Under the pieces are notes generated by a model, which worked only from the letters and a program-made list of their open reading frames with translations, ran no database searches and was not told where the DNA came from. A DNA stretch of 64,000 nt. Origin: Xenorhabdus griffiniae (lineage in GTDB: Bacteria > Pseudomonadota > Gammaproteobacteria > Enterobacterales > Enterobacteriaceae). The position numbers and the translations under genes are program-made. The stretch lies in the NCBI RefSeq assembly GCF_037265215.1, contig NZ_CP147737.1, positions 992,001 to 1,056,000 of the forward strand, read 5' to 3'. Positions 42,552 through 50,760 of the stretch are shown in pieces. Numbering within the stretch: the first letter of the stretch is position 1; each line of letters starts with the position of its first letter.

Positions 42552-42638
42552 GCGAGGGTGGCGGAATTGGTAGACGCGCTAGCTTCAGGTGTTAGTGTCC
42601 TTACGGACGTGGGGGTTCAAGTCCCCCCCTTCGCACCA
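42552..42638 (+). tRNA. tRNA-Leu, anticodon CAG (first copy)
   Basis: 87 bases including the encoded CCA. Acceptor GCGAGGG pairs with CCTTCGC; the anticodon loop in CTAGCTTCAGGTGTTAG carries CAG; there is a long class II variable arm (TGTCCTTACGGACG) and T-arm GGGGGTTCAAGTCCCCC. Confidence 0.98.
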
Positions 42639-42684
42639 AATCAGATGGCTATCGGTTGAACAAACTAGATAAATGGCAGTACCT

Positions 42685-42771
42685 GCGAGGGTGGCGGAAT
42701 TGGTAGACGCGCTAGCTTCAGGTGTTAGTGTCCTTACGGACGTGGGGGTTCAAGTCCCCCCCTTCGCACCA
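42685..42771 (+). tRNA. tRNA-Leu, anticodon CAG (second copy)
   Basis: 87 bases, identical in sequence to the first copy and 46 bases downstream of it. E. coli carries three such genes near rsmC (leuQPV); here there are two. Confidence 0.98.
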
Positions 42772-42803
42772 CTGTTACATTTTTCTTCTCTCCCCAATCT
42801 TCC

Positions 42804-43082
42804 TTAATGTCCCAGATAACGCAAGCAGGCAAACAAGCTGCATATCACCGCAATGCCAGCAGGTATCAATAGAAAATGACGGGCATTACGATGCAGTAAC
42901 AGAACAAGTGTCAGCAGTAAGGCACCTTGAATGATAAATTTAAATTGTTCTATTCCTGCACCGACTGTTTCCAGCACTGATACAACCAATGCTGATGTGA
43001 TCAGACTGGATAACAGTAACCCCCAGAATCCCATCATACTTTGGCAAAAAAACGGCTTTAGCTTCCACTTTTCGCTAAACAT
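42804..43082 (-). CDS. Small inner-membrane protein, DUF1435-like (YjjZ-like)
   Basis: 92 residues with three predicted membrane segments: about 14-36, 47-62 and 68-87. The central LLLTLVLLLHRNARHFLLIP resembles the DUF1435 family, whose E. coli member yjjZ is also next to the leu tRNA cluster. Function is unknown. The assignment is from memory of a short hydrophobic protein and so is moderate. Confidence 0.6.
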   Translation of the reverse strand: MFSEKWKLKPFFCQSMMGFWGLLLSSLITSALVVSVLETVGAGIEQFKFIIQGALLLTLVLLLHRNARHFLLIPAGIAVICSLFACLRYLGH

Positions 43083-43218
43083 AGTCAGCTCCCACTACAA
43101 CAATAATGATTCTCAATACCAAGTATGATAGCGAATTAATCACAAGTTGAAAGTAAATCACCGAGATGATAAGCAATATGATAGAGAAAAGAGGCGGGAG
43201 AATATTTCCCGCACTGTA

Positions 43219-43761
43219 TTAAGTATCGATGGTATAAACCAGGTGAATATCGTCAGGTTCCCGTTGGTAAAGTTCAATATCAGGCTGAGCAATCAGCACA
43301 CATCCTATATGCCGATAGAAATTCACCGCATTTTCAGACGGTATTGATGAGATATATAACCCTTTCGCACCTTTTGCCTTGGCAAAATCAATACAGCAAT
43401 GAAATAACTGTTTTCCCAACCCTAAACCACGATATGCCTTGCTAATATGCAAAAAAGACAATTGAAGCAGGTCACTATTTTCACCTCGCCAATGAGGATC
43501 AACGCTGGCGACAGCAATCAATTTGTCATTTTCGTTCTCTGCGAAAACGCCTAGAAAGAATGCCCCGCGATCATAACTATCCAGAAGAATTGGGGTATAA
43601 ATTTCAGCTTCCCCTTCCGGCCAGCCTTGCATATCAAAACATTGCGGCGTAAGTATTAATTGATCTCGTTGCTGGACATATAAATTTTCAATCAATTCAG
43701 TGCGATCAATATTCCAGACTTCAGGGATTTCCTGACGGGATAACTGACGGATCGTCCTCAT
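43219..43761 (-). CDS. GNAT-family N-acetyltransferase
   Basis: 180 residues, one GNAT domain. Motif A with the acetyl-CoA loop is LHISKAYRGLGLGKQLFHCC (about 106-125; Q/R-x-x-G-x-G variant), and motif B SENAVNFYRHIGC follows. It begins MRTIRQLSRQEIPEVWNIDR, typical of stand-alone acetyltransferases acting on small molecules or protein N-termini. Single gene; substrate not evident. Confidence 0.82.
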   Translation of the reverse strand: MRTIRQLSRQEIPEVWNIDRTELIENLYVQQRDQLILTPQCFDMQGWPEGEAEIYTPILLDSYDRGAFFLGVFAENENDKLIAVASVDPHWRGENSDLLQLSFLHISKAYRGLGLGKQLFHCCIDFAKAKGAKGLYISSIPSENAVNFYRHIGCVLIAQPDIELYQREPDDIHLVYTIDT

Positions 43762-43803
43762 TTGTCACCATAATTTACTATCATAGCTACGCTACCTTTT
43801 GCA

Positions 43804-43908
43804 TATACGCATTAAACTTCAAGTTGCGATTGACAACACGATATGAAACCTGATCTCTCCCCGCGAAGCGGGGAGAGATCACACGCATCTTGAAGTGAGA
43901 TTGCTATA
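43804..43908. repeat. Palindromic repeat, copy 5
   Basis: ATACGCATTAAACTTCAAG at the left, inner hairpin CCCCGCGAAGCGGGG, and CTTGAAGTGAGATTGCTAT at the right; about 105 bp, the full-length form. Confidence 0.8.
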
Positions 43909-43937
43909 GAATAAAAAAAGCATTATTAACGTCTCCA

Positions 43938-45431
43938 TTAATAACGCATCATGACCGATTTTAGCTCCGTATAATGTTCTATGAATGCACTGCCAAACTC
44001 ACGGCCAACTCCTGAAGATTTAATCCCTCCAAATGGAACCGCAGGATCAAGGAACGTATGCATATTAATCCATAGCATACCCGCTTTAATGCATGGAGTC
44101 ATACGCATCGCCTTGCTCATATCATTCGTCCAGAGGCTGGCAGACAACCCAAATGGTGTCGCATTCATCATGGTAATAAGCTCTTCCTCATCATCATAAC
44201 TGAGGAAAGTACCAATCGGCCCGAATGTCTCCTCGTTCATGAGTGTGTCTTCAACACGATTGGCTTTAATCACTGTTGGTGCGACAAAAAATCCCGCTCC
44301 CTCCAAGGCATAGCCTCCGTAGACAATTTCATTGCCCTCCTGACGCGCTGTTTCAAACATAGACAAAATTTTTTCGTAATGTTTTTTGTTTGCCAAAGGC
44401 CCTATTTCTGTTGATTCATCAAGGGGTGAGCCAATTTTCATCGCAGATAAACGTTCAGTAAGTAATGCCAAAACAGCATCCATGTGAATGGATGGAATAT
44501 AAAAGCGCTCCGCGGCTGCACAAATTTGCCCTTGATACACATATCCCGCTTCCAGTATGCCATCAACGATCTTTTCAACGGTCATATCAGACAGAAAAGC
44601 CGCCGCGTTTTTACCGCCAAGCTCCAACGTTGTGCGCTTCAATCCCTGCTCCAAGGCCAATTTTCCCACGCTTATTCCTGTTGGAACGGAGCCTGTAAAA
44701 GTGACTTTGGCACATTGAGGGTGATTAACCAGAGAAGATCCAACCCGAGCACCTGTACCGTTGACAATATTGATCACACCATCTGGAATTCCCGCTTCTT
44801 TTGCCAGTTCAGCCACACGAAGTAAGGTTAAGGGCGTATATTCACTGGGCTTAAGCACAATCGTACAGCCACAGGCCAGTGCCGCCCCCAATTTCCAGAT
44901 CGCAATCATGATGGAAAAATTCCACGGAATAATGCCAACTACAACGCCGATAGGCTCACGGCGCGTGAATGCAGAATATTTTTCCCCTTTAAACGATGGC
45001 AATGAAACATTCAGTGTTTCACCCGTAATTTTGGTTGACCATCCGGCAAAATAGCGTAAATAATCGGCTGATGCTCCCACATCCAGCATACGGGATAATT
45101 GGATCGGTTTACCGGAGCATACACTTTCCAGTTGTGCTAACTCCTCACTATTTTTTTGTAATAGATCAGCCAACCGATTCAGGCAATTTCCCCGCTCCAG
45201 AGGAGAAGTCTGCGCCCACACGCCGTGAAAAGCATCTGATGCTGCCTGCATTGCCTGATTAACTTCGGTATCTCCTCCCTGATTGACCCTAGCGATTACT
45301 TCACCAGAAGCTGGGTTAACGATGGAGAAAATTTCATTTTCCTGACCAGGAACAGAGACGCCATTAATATAATGGCCATGAGAGTGCTGCAAAAAAGTTG
45401 TCACGGACTCCAGCAAATGAATATCACTCAT
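43938..45431 (-). CDS. NAD-dependent aldehyde dehydrogenase (FeaB/PuuC-like)
   Basis: 497 residues from the ATG at 45429-45431 (AGGGG eight bases upstream). Catalytic Cys in QGQICAAAERF (about 305), general-base Glu in TLELGGKNAA, NAD loop in FTGSVPTG, and IIPWNF early. N- and C-terminal parts (LQHSHGHYINGV; PFGGIKSSGVGREFG) are closest to E. coli phenylacetaldehyde dehydrogenase FeaB. In this operon it would oxidise the aldehyde made by the PuuB-like oxidase; the amine could be aromatic or a polyamine derivative. Confidence 0.85.
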   Translation of the reverse strand: MSDIHLLESVTTFLQHSHGHYINGVSVPGQENEIFSIVNPASGEVIARVNQGGDTEVNQAMQAASDAFHGVWAQTSPLERGNCLNRLADLLQKNSEELAQLESVCSGKPIQLSRMLDVGASADYLRYFAGWSTKITGETLNVSLPSFKGEKYSAFTRREPIGVVVGIIPWNFSIMIAIWKLGAALACGCTIVLKPSEYTPLTLLRVAELAKEAGIPDGVINIVNGTGARVGSSLVNHPQCAKVTFTGSVPTGISVGKLALEQGLKRTTLELGGKNAAAFLSDMTVEKIVDGILEAGYVYQGQICAAAERFYIPSIHMDAVLALLTERLSAMKIGSPLDESTEIGPLANKKHYEKILSMFETARQEGNEIVYGGYALEGAGFFVAPTVIKANRVEDTLMNEETFGPIGTFLSYDDEEELITMMNATPFGLSASLWTNDMSKAMRMTPCIKAGMLWINMHTFLDPAVPFGGIKSSGVGREFGSAFIEHYTELKSVMMRY

Positions 45432-45446
45432 CACTTTTTCCCCTGT

Positions 45447-45827
45447 CTAATCAGACAATTGCCCATTTATACAAGCCATATAATGTTTGACGAAACGCTC
45501 ACTGGTGATTTCCCACAATACTTCGCACCCTTTTGCCGCAAACCACGAATCACCTTTATGGTATTCGACCATCATCCCTGTTTTGACGTCTGTCAGTTTC
45601 ACTGAACCTTCATGCACTGTTGCCATTTCATCAAAGGGATAGATCATTTTAAATTTGCCCTTGGTACAGGCAAAAATACCACATGTCAGATTATCCGATG
45701 GTTCCCCGTGGATCATGGCGACACTTGCCTGCGGATCACCTTCCACCACAACAGAACCAAGATTAGTAACACTGCCAATTGGCATTAATTCAGGAAGAGT
45801 TTTATCTAACAATAATGGCTTTATCAT
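45447..45827 (-). CDS. Cupin-domain protein (cupin_3 / EutQ-like)
   Basis: 126 residues from the ATG at 45825-45827; the frame's upstream part overlaps the oxidase gene. Single beta-barrel: CGIFACTKGKFKMIYPFDEM (motif 1 with Asp-Glu), VHEGSVKLTDVKTG, then YHKGDSWFAAKGCEVLWEI (motif 2). Such small cupins often sit between PuuB-like oxidases and aldehyde dehydrogenases in amine-catabolism loci; their role is not defined. Confidence 0.8.
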   Translation of the reverse strand: MIKPLLLDKTLPELMPIGSVTNLGSVVVEGDPQASVAMIHGEPSDNLTCGIFACTKGKFKMIYPFDEMATVHEGSVKLTDVKTGMMVEYHKGDSWFAAKGCEVLWEITSERFVKHYMACINGQLSD

Positions 45828-45859
45828 AACTTTTACCTTTAACTGTGACCGTTGAAAAA

Positions 45860-47161
45860 CTAACGACGCCCTTTCCAGTAACCTGAAGCCTGATGCCAAG
45901 TCTTACCGACAGAGAGCAACACATTTCTCAGTTTATCTTTCCCGATAATATCGAGGTGTGGAATCGAACTAAGTAGCGAATAACGCTCCGAACCTTCACT
46001 CATTCCCTCAGCCAGAATTTTGCAGATGATGTGGCTTGGCGTTACCCCAAATCCCGAATAACCTTGAACATAGAACACATTTTTATGATTAGGCAGAGAA
46101 CCCATTTGTGGAAACAAATTAGCGCTGCAACATAATGGCCCGCCCCATGCCAGTTCTATCTCTACATCTTTCAAATAAGGGAAGGTCTTGAGCATGAGAT
46201 TGCGGTTCCATGCTTTTAAATCGGAAGGTATATATTCAATAAAGTGTGTCGCGCTGCCATATAGCAAGCGATTTTCTTTGGTAACACGGTAGTAATCAAT
46301 GACCGGACTAATATCACTGTAGGCTCCCCGAATTGGGCTGATCCTTTCAATCAAATCATCCGACAGTTCTTCCGTCATCAATTGGAAAGCATAAGTATTG
46401 ATTGTTTTTCTATAAATAGTCGGTTCGAGTCCATCCAAAAAGCCATTACATGCCCACAGCATCTTATTGGCGCGCACTGATCCCGTTACTGTGCGTACTG
46501 TGACTCTGGGGCCGTACTCTACGCTCACAACTTGACTGTTTTCGAAAATTTTGACGCCATATTCAGTAACAGCTTTGGCTTCTCCCAGCAGCAAGTTGAG
46601 TGAGTGAACATGCCCACCCCCCATATTTTTTAGGGCACTGGTATAACGGTCTGAGCCAATAACTTTTTTAACATCAGCCCCCGTATAAAGCTCAATTTCC
46701 TCATCGGGGAAAGCCGAACGAAATTCCTGCAACCAACTATGCAGGGTTCTATCATGACGCGAATTCCAGCCAAGATAGGCATAGCCTTGGCAAAAATCAG
46801 CCTGAATATCATATTTGGCAACTCGATCACGAATAATTCCCGCTCCCAAGCTGCTGATTTTAAATATAGTTTCCAGGCCTTTTTTACCCACGTGACGTTT
46901 GATCTTATCCAAATCATGACCAATGCCCGTCATCACCTGACCACCATTACGGCCTGTACCGCCATACCCCAAAGTTCGGCCTTCCAAAATAGCAATATTG
47001 GTGATGCCTTTTTCTGCCAACTCTAATGCGGTATTGATACCGGAAAAACCTCCGCCAATGATAACGACATCAACATCCAAATCTTCTGTCAGCATTGGAA
47101 AACGAAGATCATATTTTTTCGTCACCGTATAGTATGTTAATGAATCAAGTTTATTATTCAT
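45860..47161 (-). CDS. FAD-dependent amine oxidase, gamma-glutamylputrescine oxidase (PuuB)-like
   Basis: 433 residues from the ATG at 47159-47161, chosen because E. coli PuuB (426) aligns from there; in-frame starts up to 47236 are possible. DAO fold: GGGFSGINTALELAEKG (about 41-57) for FAD, then GGTGRNGGQVMTGIG, and the C-terminal VQGYSGFGVTPSHIICKIL. PuuB oxidises gamma-glutamylputrescine to an aldehyde with H2O2. No gamma-glutamylputrescine synthetase gene (puuA) is in the window, so the substrate may differ. Confidence 0.82.
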   Translation of the reverse strand: MNNKLDSLTYYTVTKKYDLRFPMLTEDLDVDVVIIGGGFSGINTALELAEKGITNIAILEGRTLGYGGTGRNGGQVMTGIGHDLDKIKRHVGKKGLETIFKISSLGAGIIRDRVAKYDIQADFCQGYAYLGWNSRHDRTLHSWLQEFRSAFPDEEIELYTGADVKKVIGSDRYTSALKNMGGGHVHSLNLLLGEAKAVTEYGVKIFENSQVVSVEYGPRVTVRTVTGSVRANKMLWACNGFLDGLEPTIYRKTINTYAFQLMTEELSDDLIERISPIRGAYSDISPVIDYYRVTKENRLLYGSATHFIEYIPSDLKAWNRNLMLKTFPYLKDVEIELAWGGPLCCSANLFPQMGSLPNHKNVFYVQGYSGFGVTPSHIICKILAEGMSEGSERYSLLSSIPHLDIIGKDKLRNVLLSVGKTWHQASGYWKGRR

Positions 47162-47236
47162 GTTATACCCCATGAGCATCTGCTTATCCCCTGATGGCGT
47201 AACCTTGCTATTCCTTTTATCAGGGGTGCTTATCAC

Positions 47237-47705
47237 ATTTTTTGAACACTAGTTGTTCATGTGTATTAACAAAACAATAAAGAACAAAATATTAATAAGT
47301 TAATAAACGAATAAAATCAGACATCCATGCATTTTGTGTCTGGTATATATATGAATCATATGTACTTGAAATGCTCAAATCATTTGTTGTTTTCATGTTA
47401 ACAAAATCACAATTATTAAAATATTTATTAATAAATTGTAATTTTTACATTTTCATTTTGTGATGGAGTTAGAAGGAATTTTTTCTGTTAGTAAATTATC
47501 CTGAACGTAAATATTTACATATGTACTTAATATACCCATCTAACTTCAAGATGCGTGTGATTTCTTCCCGCGAAGCGGGAAGAAATCAGGTTTCATAGCG
47601 TGTTGTAAATTGCAACTTGAAGTTTAATGCGTATAGGTTTCGAGTTGTAGCCGACAAAACAGCAACTTGAGAAATGAAGTTCATAATCACTGGAAAGGAA
47701 TAAAT
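47237..47705. other. Divergent intergenic region between oxidase and nucleoside hydrolase
   Basis: About 470 bp, very A/T-rich, no gene. It contains repeat copy 6 and should hold both divergent promoters; none could be fixed. AAGGA lies before the hydrolase ATG. Confidence 0.5.
47532..47636. repeat. Palindromic repeat, copy 6
   Basis: ATACCCATCTAACTTCAAG at the left, inner hairpin CCCGCGAAGCGGG, and AACTTGAAGTTTAATGCGTA at the right; about 105 bp and the best-preserved copy. Confidence 0.85.
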
Positions 47706-48656
47706 ATGCTACCCAAGAAAATTATCCTTGACTGCGATCCAGGGCATGATGATGCCATTGCTCTCCTGCTTGCCCACGGAGATCCCAATATTGAATTGTT
47801 GGCGGTAACGACAGTTGTTGGTAATCAAACCCTGAATAAAGTCACCCGCAATGCGCTTTGCGTTGCACGCATCGCTAATATTCATAACGTTCCTTTCGCA
47901 GCAGGTTGCCACCGACCACTGGTTCGGGAGATCAATACAGCCCCAGACATTCACGGTGAAACAGGTCTGGATGGCCCTATTCTTCCTGAACCTAGTATGA
48001 AACTGGATGAACGCCATGCCGTCGATCTCATTATTGATGTGATCATGGAAAATCCGCCCAAAAGTGTGACTTTGGTACCAACTGCGGGTTTGACAAATAT
48101 CGCGATGGCCGCACGCAAAGCACCACAAATTGTTGAGCGGGTAAAAGAAGTTGTATTAATGGGAGGGGGCTATCATAAAGGAAACAGAAGCGCAGTTGCA
48201 GAATTCAATATCGTGATCGATCCAGAAGCTGCCCACATTGTTTTTAATGAAAAATGGCCGCTGACGATGGTCGGTTTAGATCTCACTCACCAGGCACAAG
48301 CAACGCCTGAAATTATTGAAGCAATCGCCCAGATTAAGACACGTTCCGCCCAGTTCGTTTTGGATGCACTGAAGTTTTATGGTGACAGATATCGTGAGCA
48401 TCAAGGATTTGGCTATCCTCCTGTGCATGATCCCTGTGCTGTAGCTTATGTGATCGATCCTGATGTTATGACAACCCAAAAAGTTCCCGTTAATATCGAA
48501 CTGATGGGAAGCTTAACCACTGGCATGACCGTTGCAGATTTCCGTTTTCCACCACCTGAAGATTGCCATACGCAGGTCGCTGTCAAACTGGATCATGCCA
48601 AATTCTGGCAATTGGTGATTGATGCTCTAAAAAATATTGGTGAAACAACTTACTGA
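47706..48656 (+). CDS. Ribonucleoside hydrolase (RihA/RihB family)
   Basis: 316 residues from the ATG at 47706 with AAGGA upstream. It splits nucleosides to base and ribose. Ca2+-binding N-terminus LDCDPGHDDAIALLLAHGDP (Asp cluster), the GNQTLNK region, HGETGLDGP, and VHDPCAVAY with the fourth Ca2+ Asp. It is equally like RihA and RihB, so no symbol is given. rihC is absent from its usual place beside ispH in this window. Confidence 0.88.
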   Translation: MLPKKIILDCDPGHDDAIALLLAHGDPNIELLAVTTVVGNQTLNKVTRNALCVARIANIHNVPFAAGCHRPLVREINTAPDIHGETGLDGPILPEPSMKLDERHAVDLIIDVIMENPPKSVTLVPTAGLTNIAMAARKAPQIVERVKEVVLMGGGYHKGNRSAVAEFNIVIDPEAAHIVFNEKWPLTMVGLDLTHQAQATPEIIEAIAQIKTRSAQFVLDALKFYGDRYREHQGFGYPPVHDPCAVAYVIDPDVMTTQKVPVNIELMGSLTTGMTVADFRFPPPEDCHTQVAVKLDHAKFWQLVIDALKNIGETTY

Positions 48657-48721
48657 TATTATTAATTTATTCTTTGGCTATTGAGGTTATCTTTCTGCCT
48701 CAATAGTCAAAAGCATTTCTG

Positions 48722-49510
48722 TCAAACTAACCGGATACCCATTAACACAGCACTACATAAGATCAAGAGTAATGTGACATATTGCAGCACTTTGTCAGAC
48801 AAATGCTTGATCAAATAATTGGCAAAAGGGATCGCCAGCAAAGAGCCAACAAACAGTACCAGAGCCAGTTTCCAATCCGTATGCCCGCCATAGGCATAAG
48901 CAAAAGCCGATGAGCCAGATAATATCATCGTGATAAAAAGGGAAACACCCACCGCTTGTTTAATACTCATTTGTCCATAGCGTAATAATAATGGCAATAC
49001 TACTATACCCCCTCCCACTCCTGTCGCCCCAAGCACCAACCCCGCCCCCGTACCAGGCAGCAGAAAAGGCTTAATCAACCCAGATTGTAATTGTGATTGC
49101 GTTTGGTTCATGTGCAACTGTGGCTGACGTATTCGGCAGTAAAAAAGATAAAGGGAAAACAGGATAGCCAATAAAACCAGTACATTAATTCCCCATTCAA
49201 ATTGTCCCCGATCATGGCTTAAATGACTGAGCATTGTGATGCCATAACTGGCGAATACTGTGCCGGGTATCATGATCAGCAGAATAATCAAAGATTGGCG
49301 TAAGGGAATATTTCCCATGCGAAAGTGCATATAAGAAGATGATATTTTCATCAACATTGAAAGAAAATTAGCTGTCGCGACAGAAGCTAATGCATCTAAT
49401 CCAAAAAAATAGGTCAGGATCGGTAAGACTATCACTCCACCACCAACACCGGTAATACTGATAATCAAACCAACAACCGCCCCAATCACAAGTTCAGGGA
49501 TCACTAACAT
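48722..49510 (-). CDS. TauE/SafE-family sulfite/anion permease
   Basis: 262 residues with about eight membrane segments in two homologous halves. Each half opens with a Gly-rich motif: VVGLIISITGVGGGVIVLPI (about 13-32) and GLVLGATGVGGGIVVLPLLL (about 155-174). The family exports sulfite, sulfoacetate or related anions. Single gene; the substrate is not evident from its neighbours. Confidence 0.85.
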   Translation of the reverse strand: MLVIPELVIGAVVGLIISITGVGGGVIVLPILTYFFGLDALASVATANFLSMLMKISSSYMHFRMGNIPLRQSLIILLIMIPGTVFASYGITMLSHLSHDRGQFEWGINVLVLLAILFSLYLFYCRIRQPQLHMNQTQSQLQSGLIKPFLLPGTGAGLVLGATGVGGGIVVLPLLLRYGQMSIKQAVGVSLFITMILSGSSAFAYAYGGHTDWKLALVLFVGSLLAIPFANYLIKHLSDKVLQYVTLLLILCSAVLMGIRLV

Positions 49511-49777
49511 CGTTTTGTTCCCAGCTGATATCTACATTTTCTTACCAAATTTCAGCAAGCCTTGCTTACAATATGACAAAAATATATATCATATTCAAAA
49601 ATAGAATATCACTCTCAGTTTGGCGCTAGGGCCAAACGACAAGTAAACATGGTTCTTTCAAGTCGCAGCTTTATTGGCTGCAACTTTGCAATTGAAAGTA
49701 AAGAAGATGAAAATATAGGAGATAAGTTGCTGAAATTTACATTTCTAACGAGCTGTGTTTTATCTTACTCGTTGATT
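49511..49777. other. Intergenic region between the TauE permease and the C-like gene
   Basis: 267 bp. A 61-codon plus-strand frame (49649-49834) has no ribosome site or recognisable features and overlaps the C-like gene, so it is not called. No terminator is obvious. Confidence 0.4.
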
Positions 49778-50017
49778 TTAATGGGGAGGATGTATTGTCC
49801 CAAAATCAAACAATTCACTGAGTTCAATCTGTAGTCCATTTGCTATCACATTAATTATTTCCAAGGTAGGATTCCTGACACCACGTTCAATACCACTGAC
49901 ATAAGTGCGATCCAGTCCACATTTATCGGCAAAAGCCTCTTGTGACATCCCAGCTTCTCTCCTGAGATACCTAATTCTTTGACCAAAAAGGGATCTGATG
50001 TTGTTCGATTTTTTCAT
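49778..50017 (-). CDS. Orphan restriction-modification controller (C) protein-like XRE regulator
   Basis: 79 residues, an all-helical Cro-type domain: FGQRIRYLRREAGMSQEAFA, then DKCGLDRTYVSGIERGVRNP, then an IANGLQIELSELF helix. The DRTYVSGIERG(x)RNP(x)L recognition region is that of R-M controller proteins such as C.AhdI and C.Esp1396I. Upstream (50055-50067) lies a C-box. No ribosome site precedes the ATG and a GATACT lies six bases before it, so the mRNA may be leaderless, as for several C genes. No endonuclease or methyltransferase gene is present in the window. Confidence 0.75.
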   Translation of the reverse strand: MKKSNNIRSLFGQRIRYLRREAGMSQEAFADKCGLDRTYVSGIERGVRNPTLEIINVIANGLQIELSELFDFGTIHPPH

Positions 50018-50019
50018 CC

Positions 50020-50046
50020 GATAAGTATCGATTCATGTTACTTATC
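50020..50046. other. Inverted repeat immediately upstream of the C-like gene
   Basis: GATAAGTA at 50020-50027 and TACTTATC at 50039-50046, perfect eight-base arms with an 11-base centre. It ends two bases before the start codon and overlaps the proposed -10, so it may be a second, weaker operator or a mRNA structure. Confidence 0.5.
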
Positions 50047-50054
50047 CGACCACG

Positions 50055-50067
50055 GACTATAAGTCAC
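50055..50067. promoter_or_regulatory. C-box operator 1 (upstream of the C-like gene)
   Basis: On the minus strand GTGACTTATAGTC followed by CGTG. The core GACT-N3-AGTC is dyad-symmetric and, as I recall, identical to the C.Esp1396I operator core. It is centred about 44 bases upstream of the minus-strand start codon. Confidence 0.7.
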
Positions 50068-50086
50068 GTTTCAGCTAGATTTATGC

Positions 50087-50092
50087 TATGAT
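50087..50092 (+). promoter_or_regulatory. Candidate -10 of the Ner-like gene
   Basis: TATGAT lies between the two C-boxes. C-box 1 would overlap its -35 region and C-box 2 its transcription start, so the C-like protein could repress it. Confidence 0.4.
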
Positions 50093-50094
50093 GT

Positions 50095-50107
50095 GTGACT
50101 TATAGTC
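50095..50107. promoter_or_regulatory. C-box operator 2 (facing the Ner-like gene)
   Basis: GTGACTTATAGTC on the plus strand, the exact inverted copy of operator 1, 27 bp away. It is followed by TACTGAATACTCA, a weaker half resembling the second box of C operators. Confidence 0.7.
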
Positions 50108-50166
50108 TACTGAATACTCATTTACTTTTTAATTAAAAAGATAATTGATAACTGGAGAACTTAAGA

Positions 50167-50379
50167 ATGGAAAAAAAAGATTGGCATTCTGCTGACATCA
50201 TCGCTGAATTGAAAAAACGCGGAACAACACTGTCAGAAGTATCGCGAACAGCAGGCTTGGCGTCATCAACTCTTGCCAATGCATTGCAACGACACTGGCC
50301 AAAAGGCGAACGTCTCATTGCAGCAGCGCTGGGACGCACGCCGGAAGAAATATGGCCTTCGCGTTATGAAAAAAAATAA
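50167..50379 (+). CDS. Ner-like DNA-binding protein (SfsB/Nlp family)
   Basis: 70 residues. MEKKDWHSADIIAELKKRGT, SRTAGLASSTLANALQRHWP and KGERLIAAALGRTPEEIWPS match phage Mu Ner and E. coli SfsB (Nlp) along the whole domain. GGAG lies nine bases before the ATG. It is divergent from the C-like gene and shares its operator region. The target genes are unknown. Confidence 0.85.
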   Translation: MEKKDWHSADIIAELKKRGTTLSEVSRTAGLASSTLANALQRHWPKGERLIAAALGRTPEEIWPSRYEKK

Positions 50380-50381
50380 TC

Positions 50382-50412
50382 ATAAACCCAGCGTAGTGCT
50401 GGGTTTATTTAT
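50382..50412. terminator. Bidirectional terminator between Ner-like gene and gdx
   Basis: ATAAACCCAGC/GCTGGGTTTAT with a five-base loop and A/T runs on both sides, between convergent genes. Confidence 0.75.
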
Positions 50413-50418
50413 AAGTAA

Positions 50419-50733
50419 TCAGCTCGCTAACTTTAAGCCAATAATGCCAATCACAATCAGGCCAAGGCTCAATATCCGAGCGAAATTTGCAGATTCCCCC
50501 AACACCATGATGCCGAAAACCGCCGTCCCTACCGCACCAATACCTGTCCACACTGCATAGGCCGTTCCTGCCGGTAGGTTTTTCATGGCATAAGCCAGTA
50601 ACCCCATACTGACCACCATTGCGCTGATCGTAATTAAACTCGGCACCCAACGTGAAAAACCGTGGGTATATTTTAGACCTACCGCCCACACGACTTCCAA
50701 CAAACCAGCAATAAGAAGGATCAACCAAGACAT
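50419..50733 (-). CDS. gdx: Guanidinium exporter (SMR family, SugE/Gdx)
   Basis: 104 residues with four membrane segments. The substrate Glu is in [17 protein letters not shown] (Glu13), and the SugE-type [16 protein letters not shown] follows. SMR proteins of the Gdx subtype export guanidinium ion in exchange for protons. A guanidine-II riboswitch directly upstream supports this over a quaternary-ammonium pump. Confidence 0.93.
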   Translation of the reverse strand: MSWLILLIAGLLEVVWAVGLKYTHGFSRWVPSLITISAMVVSMGLLAYAMKNLPAGTAYAVWTGIGAVGTAVFGIMVLGESANFARILSLGLIVIGIIGLKLAS

Positions 50734-50760
50734 GTCTTTCCCTTTATATCAATGACAAGT

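Noticed and set aside
42552..42771. tRNA-Leu pair as an integration site
   Set aside because: Both copies are intact and flanked by rsmC and a yjjZ-like gene as in other enterics; no integrase is nearby.
49649..49834. 61-codon frame before the C-like gene, considered as a Hok-like toxin
   Set aside because: It has one hydrophobic stretch but lacks the Hok length, Cys pattern and regulatory antisense RNA signs, and it overlaps a supported gene.
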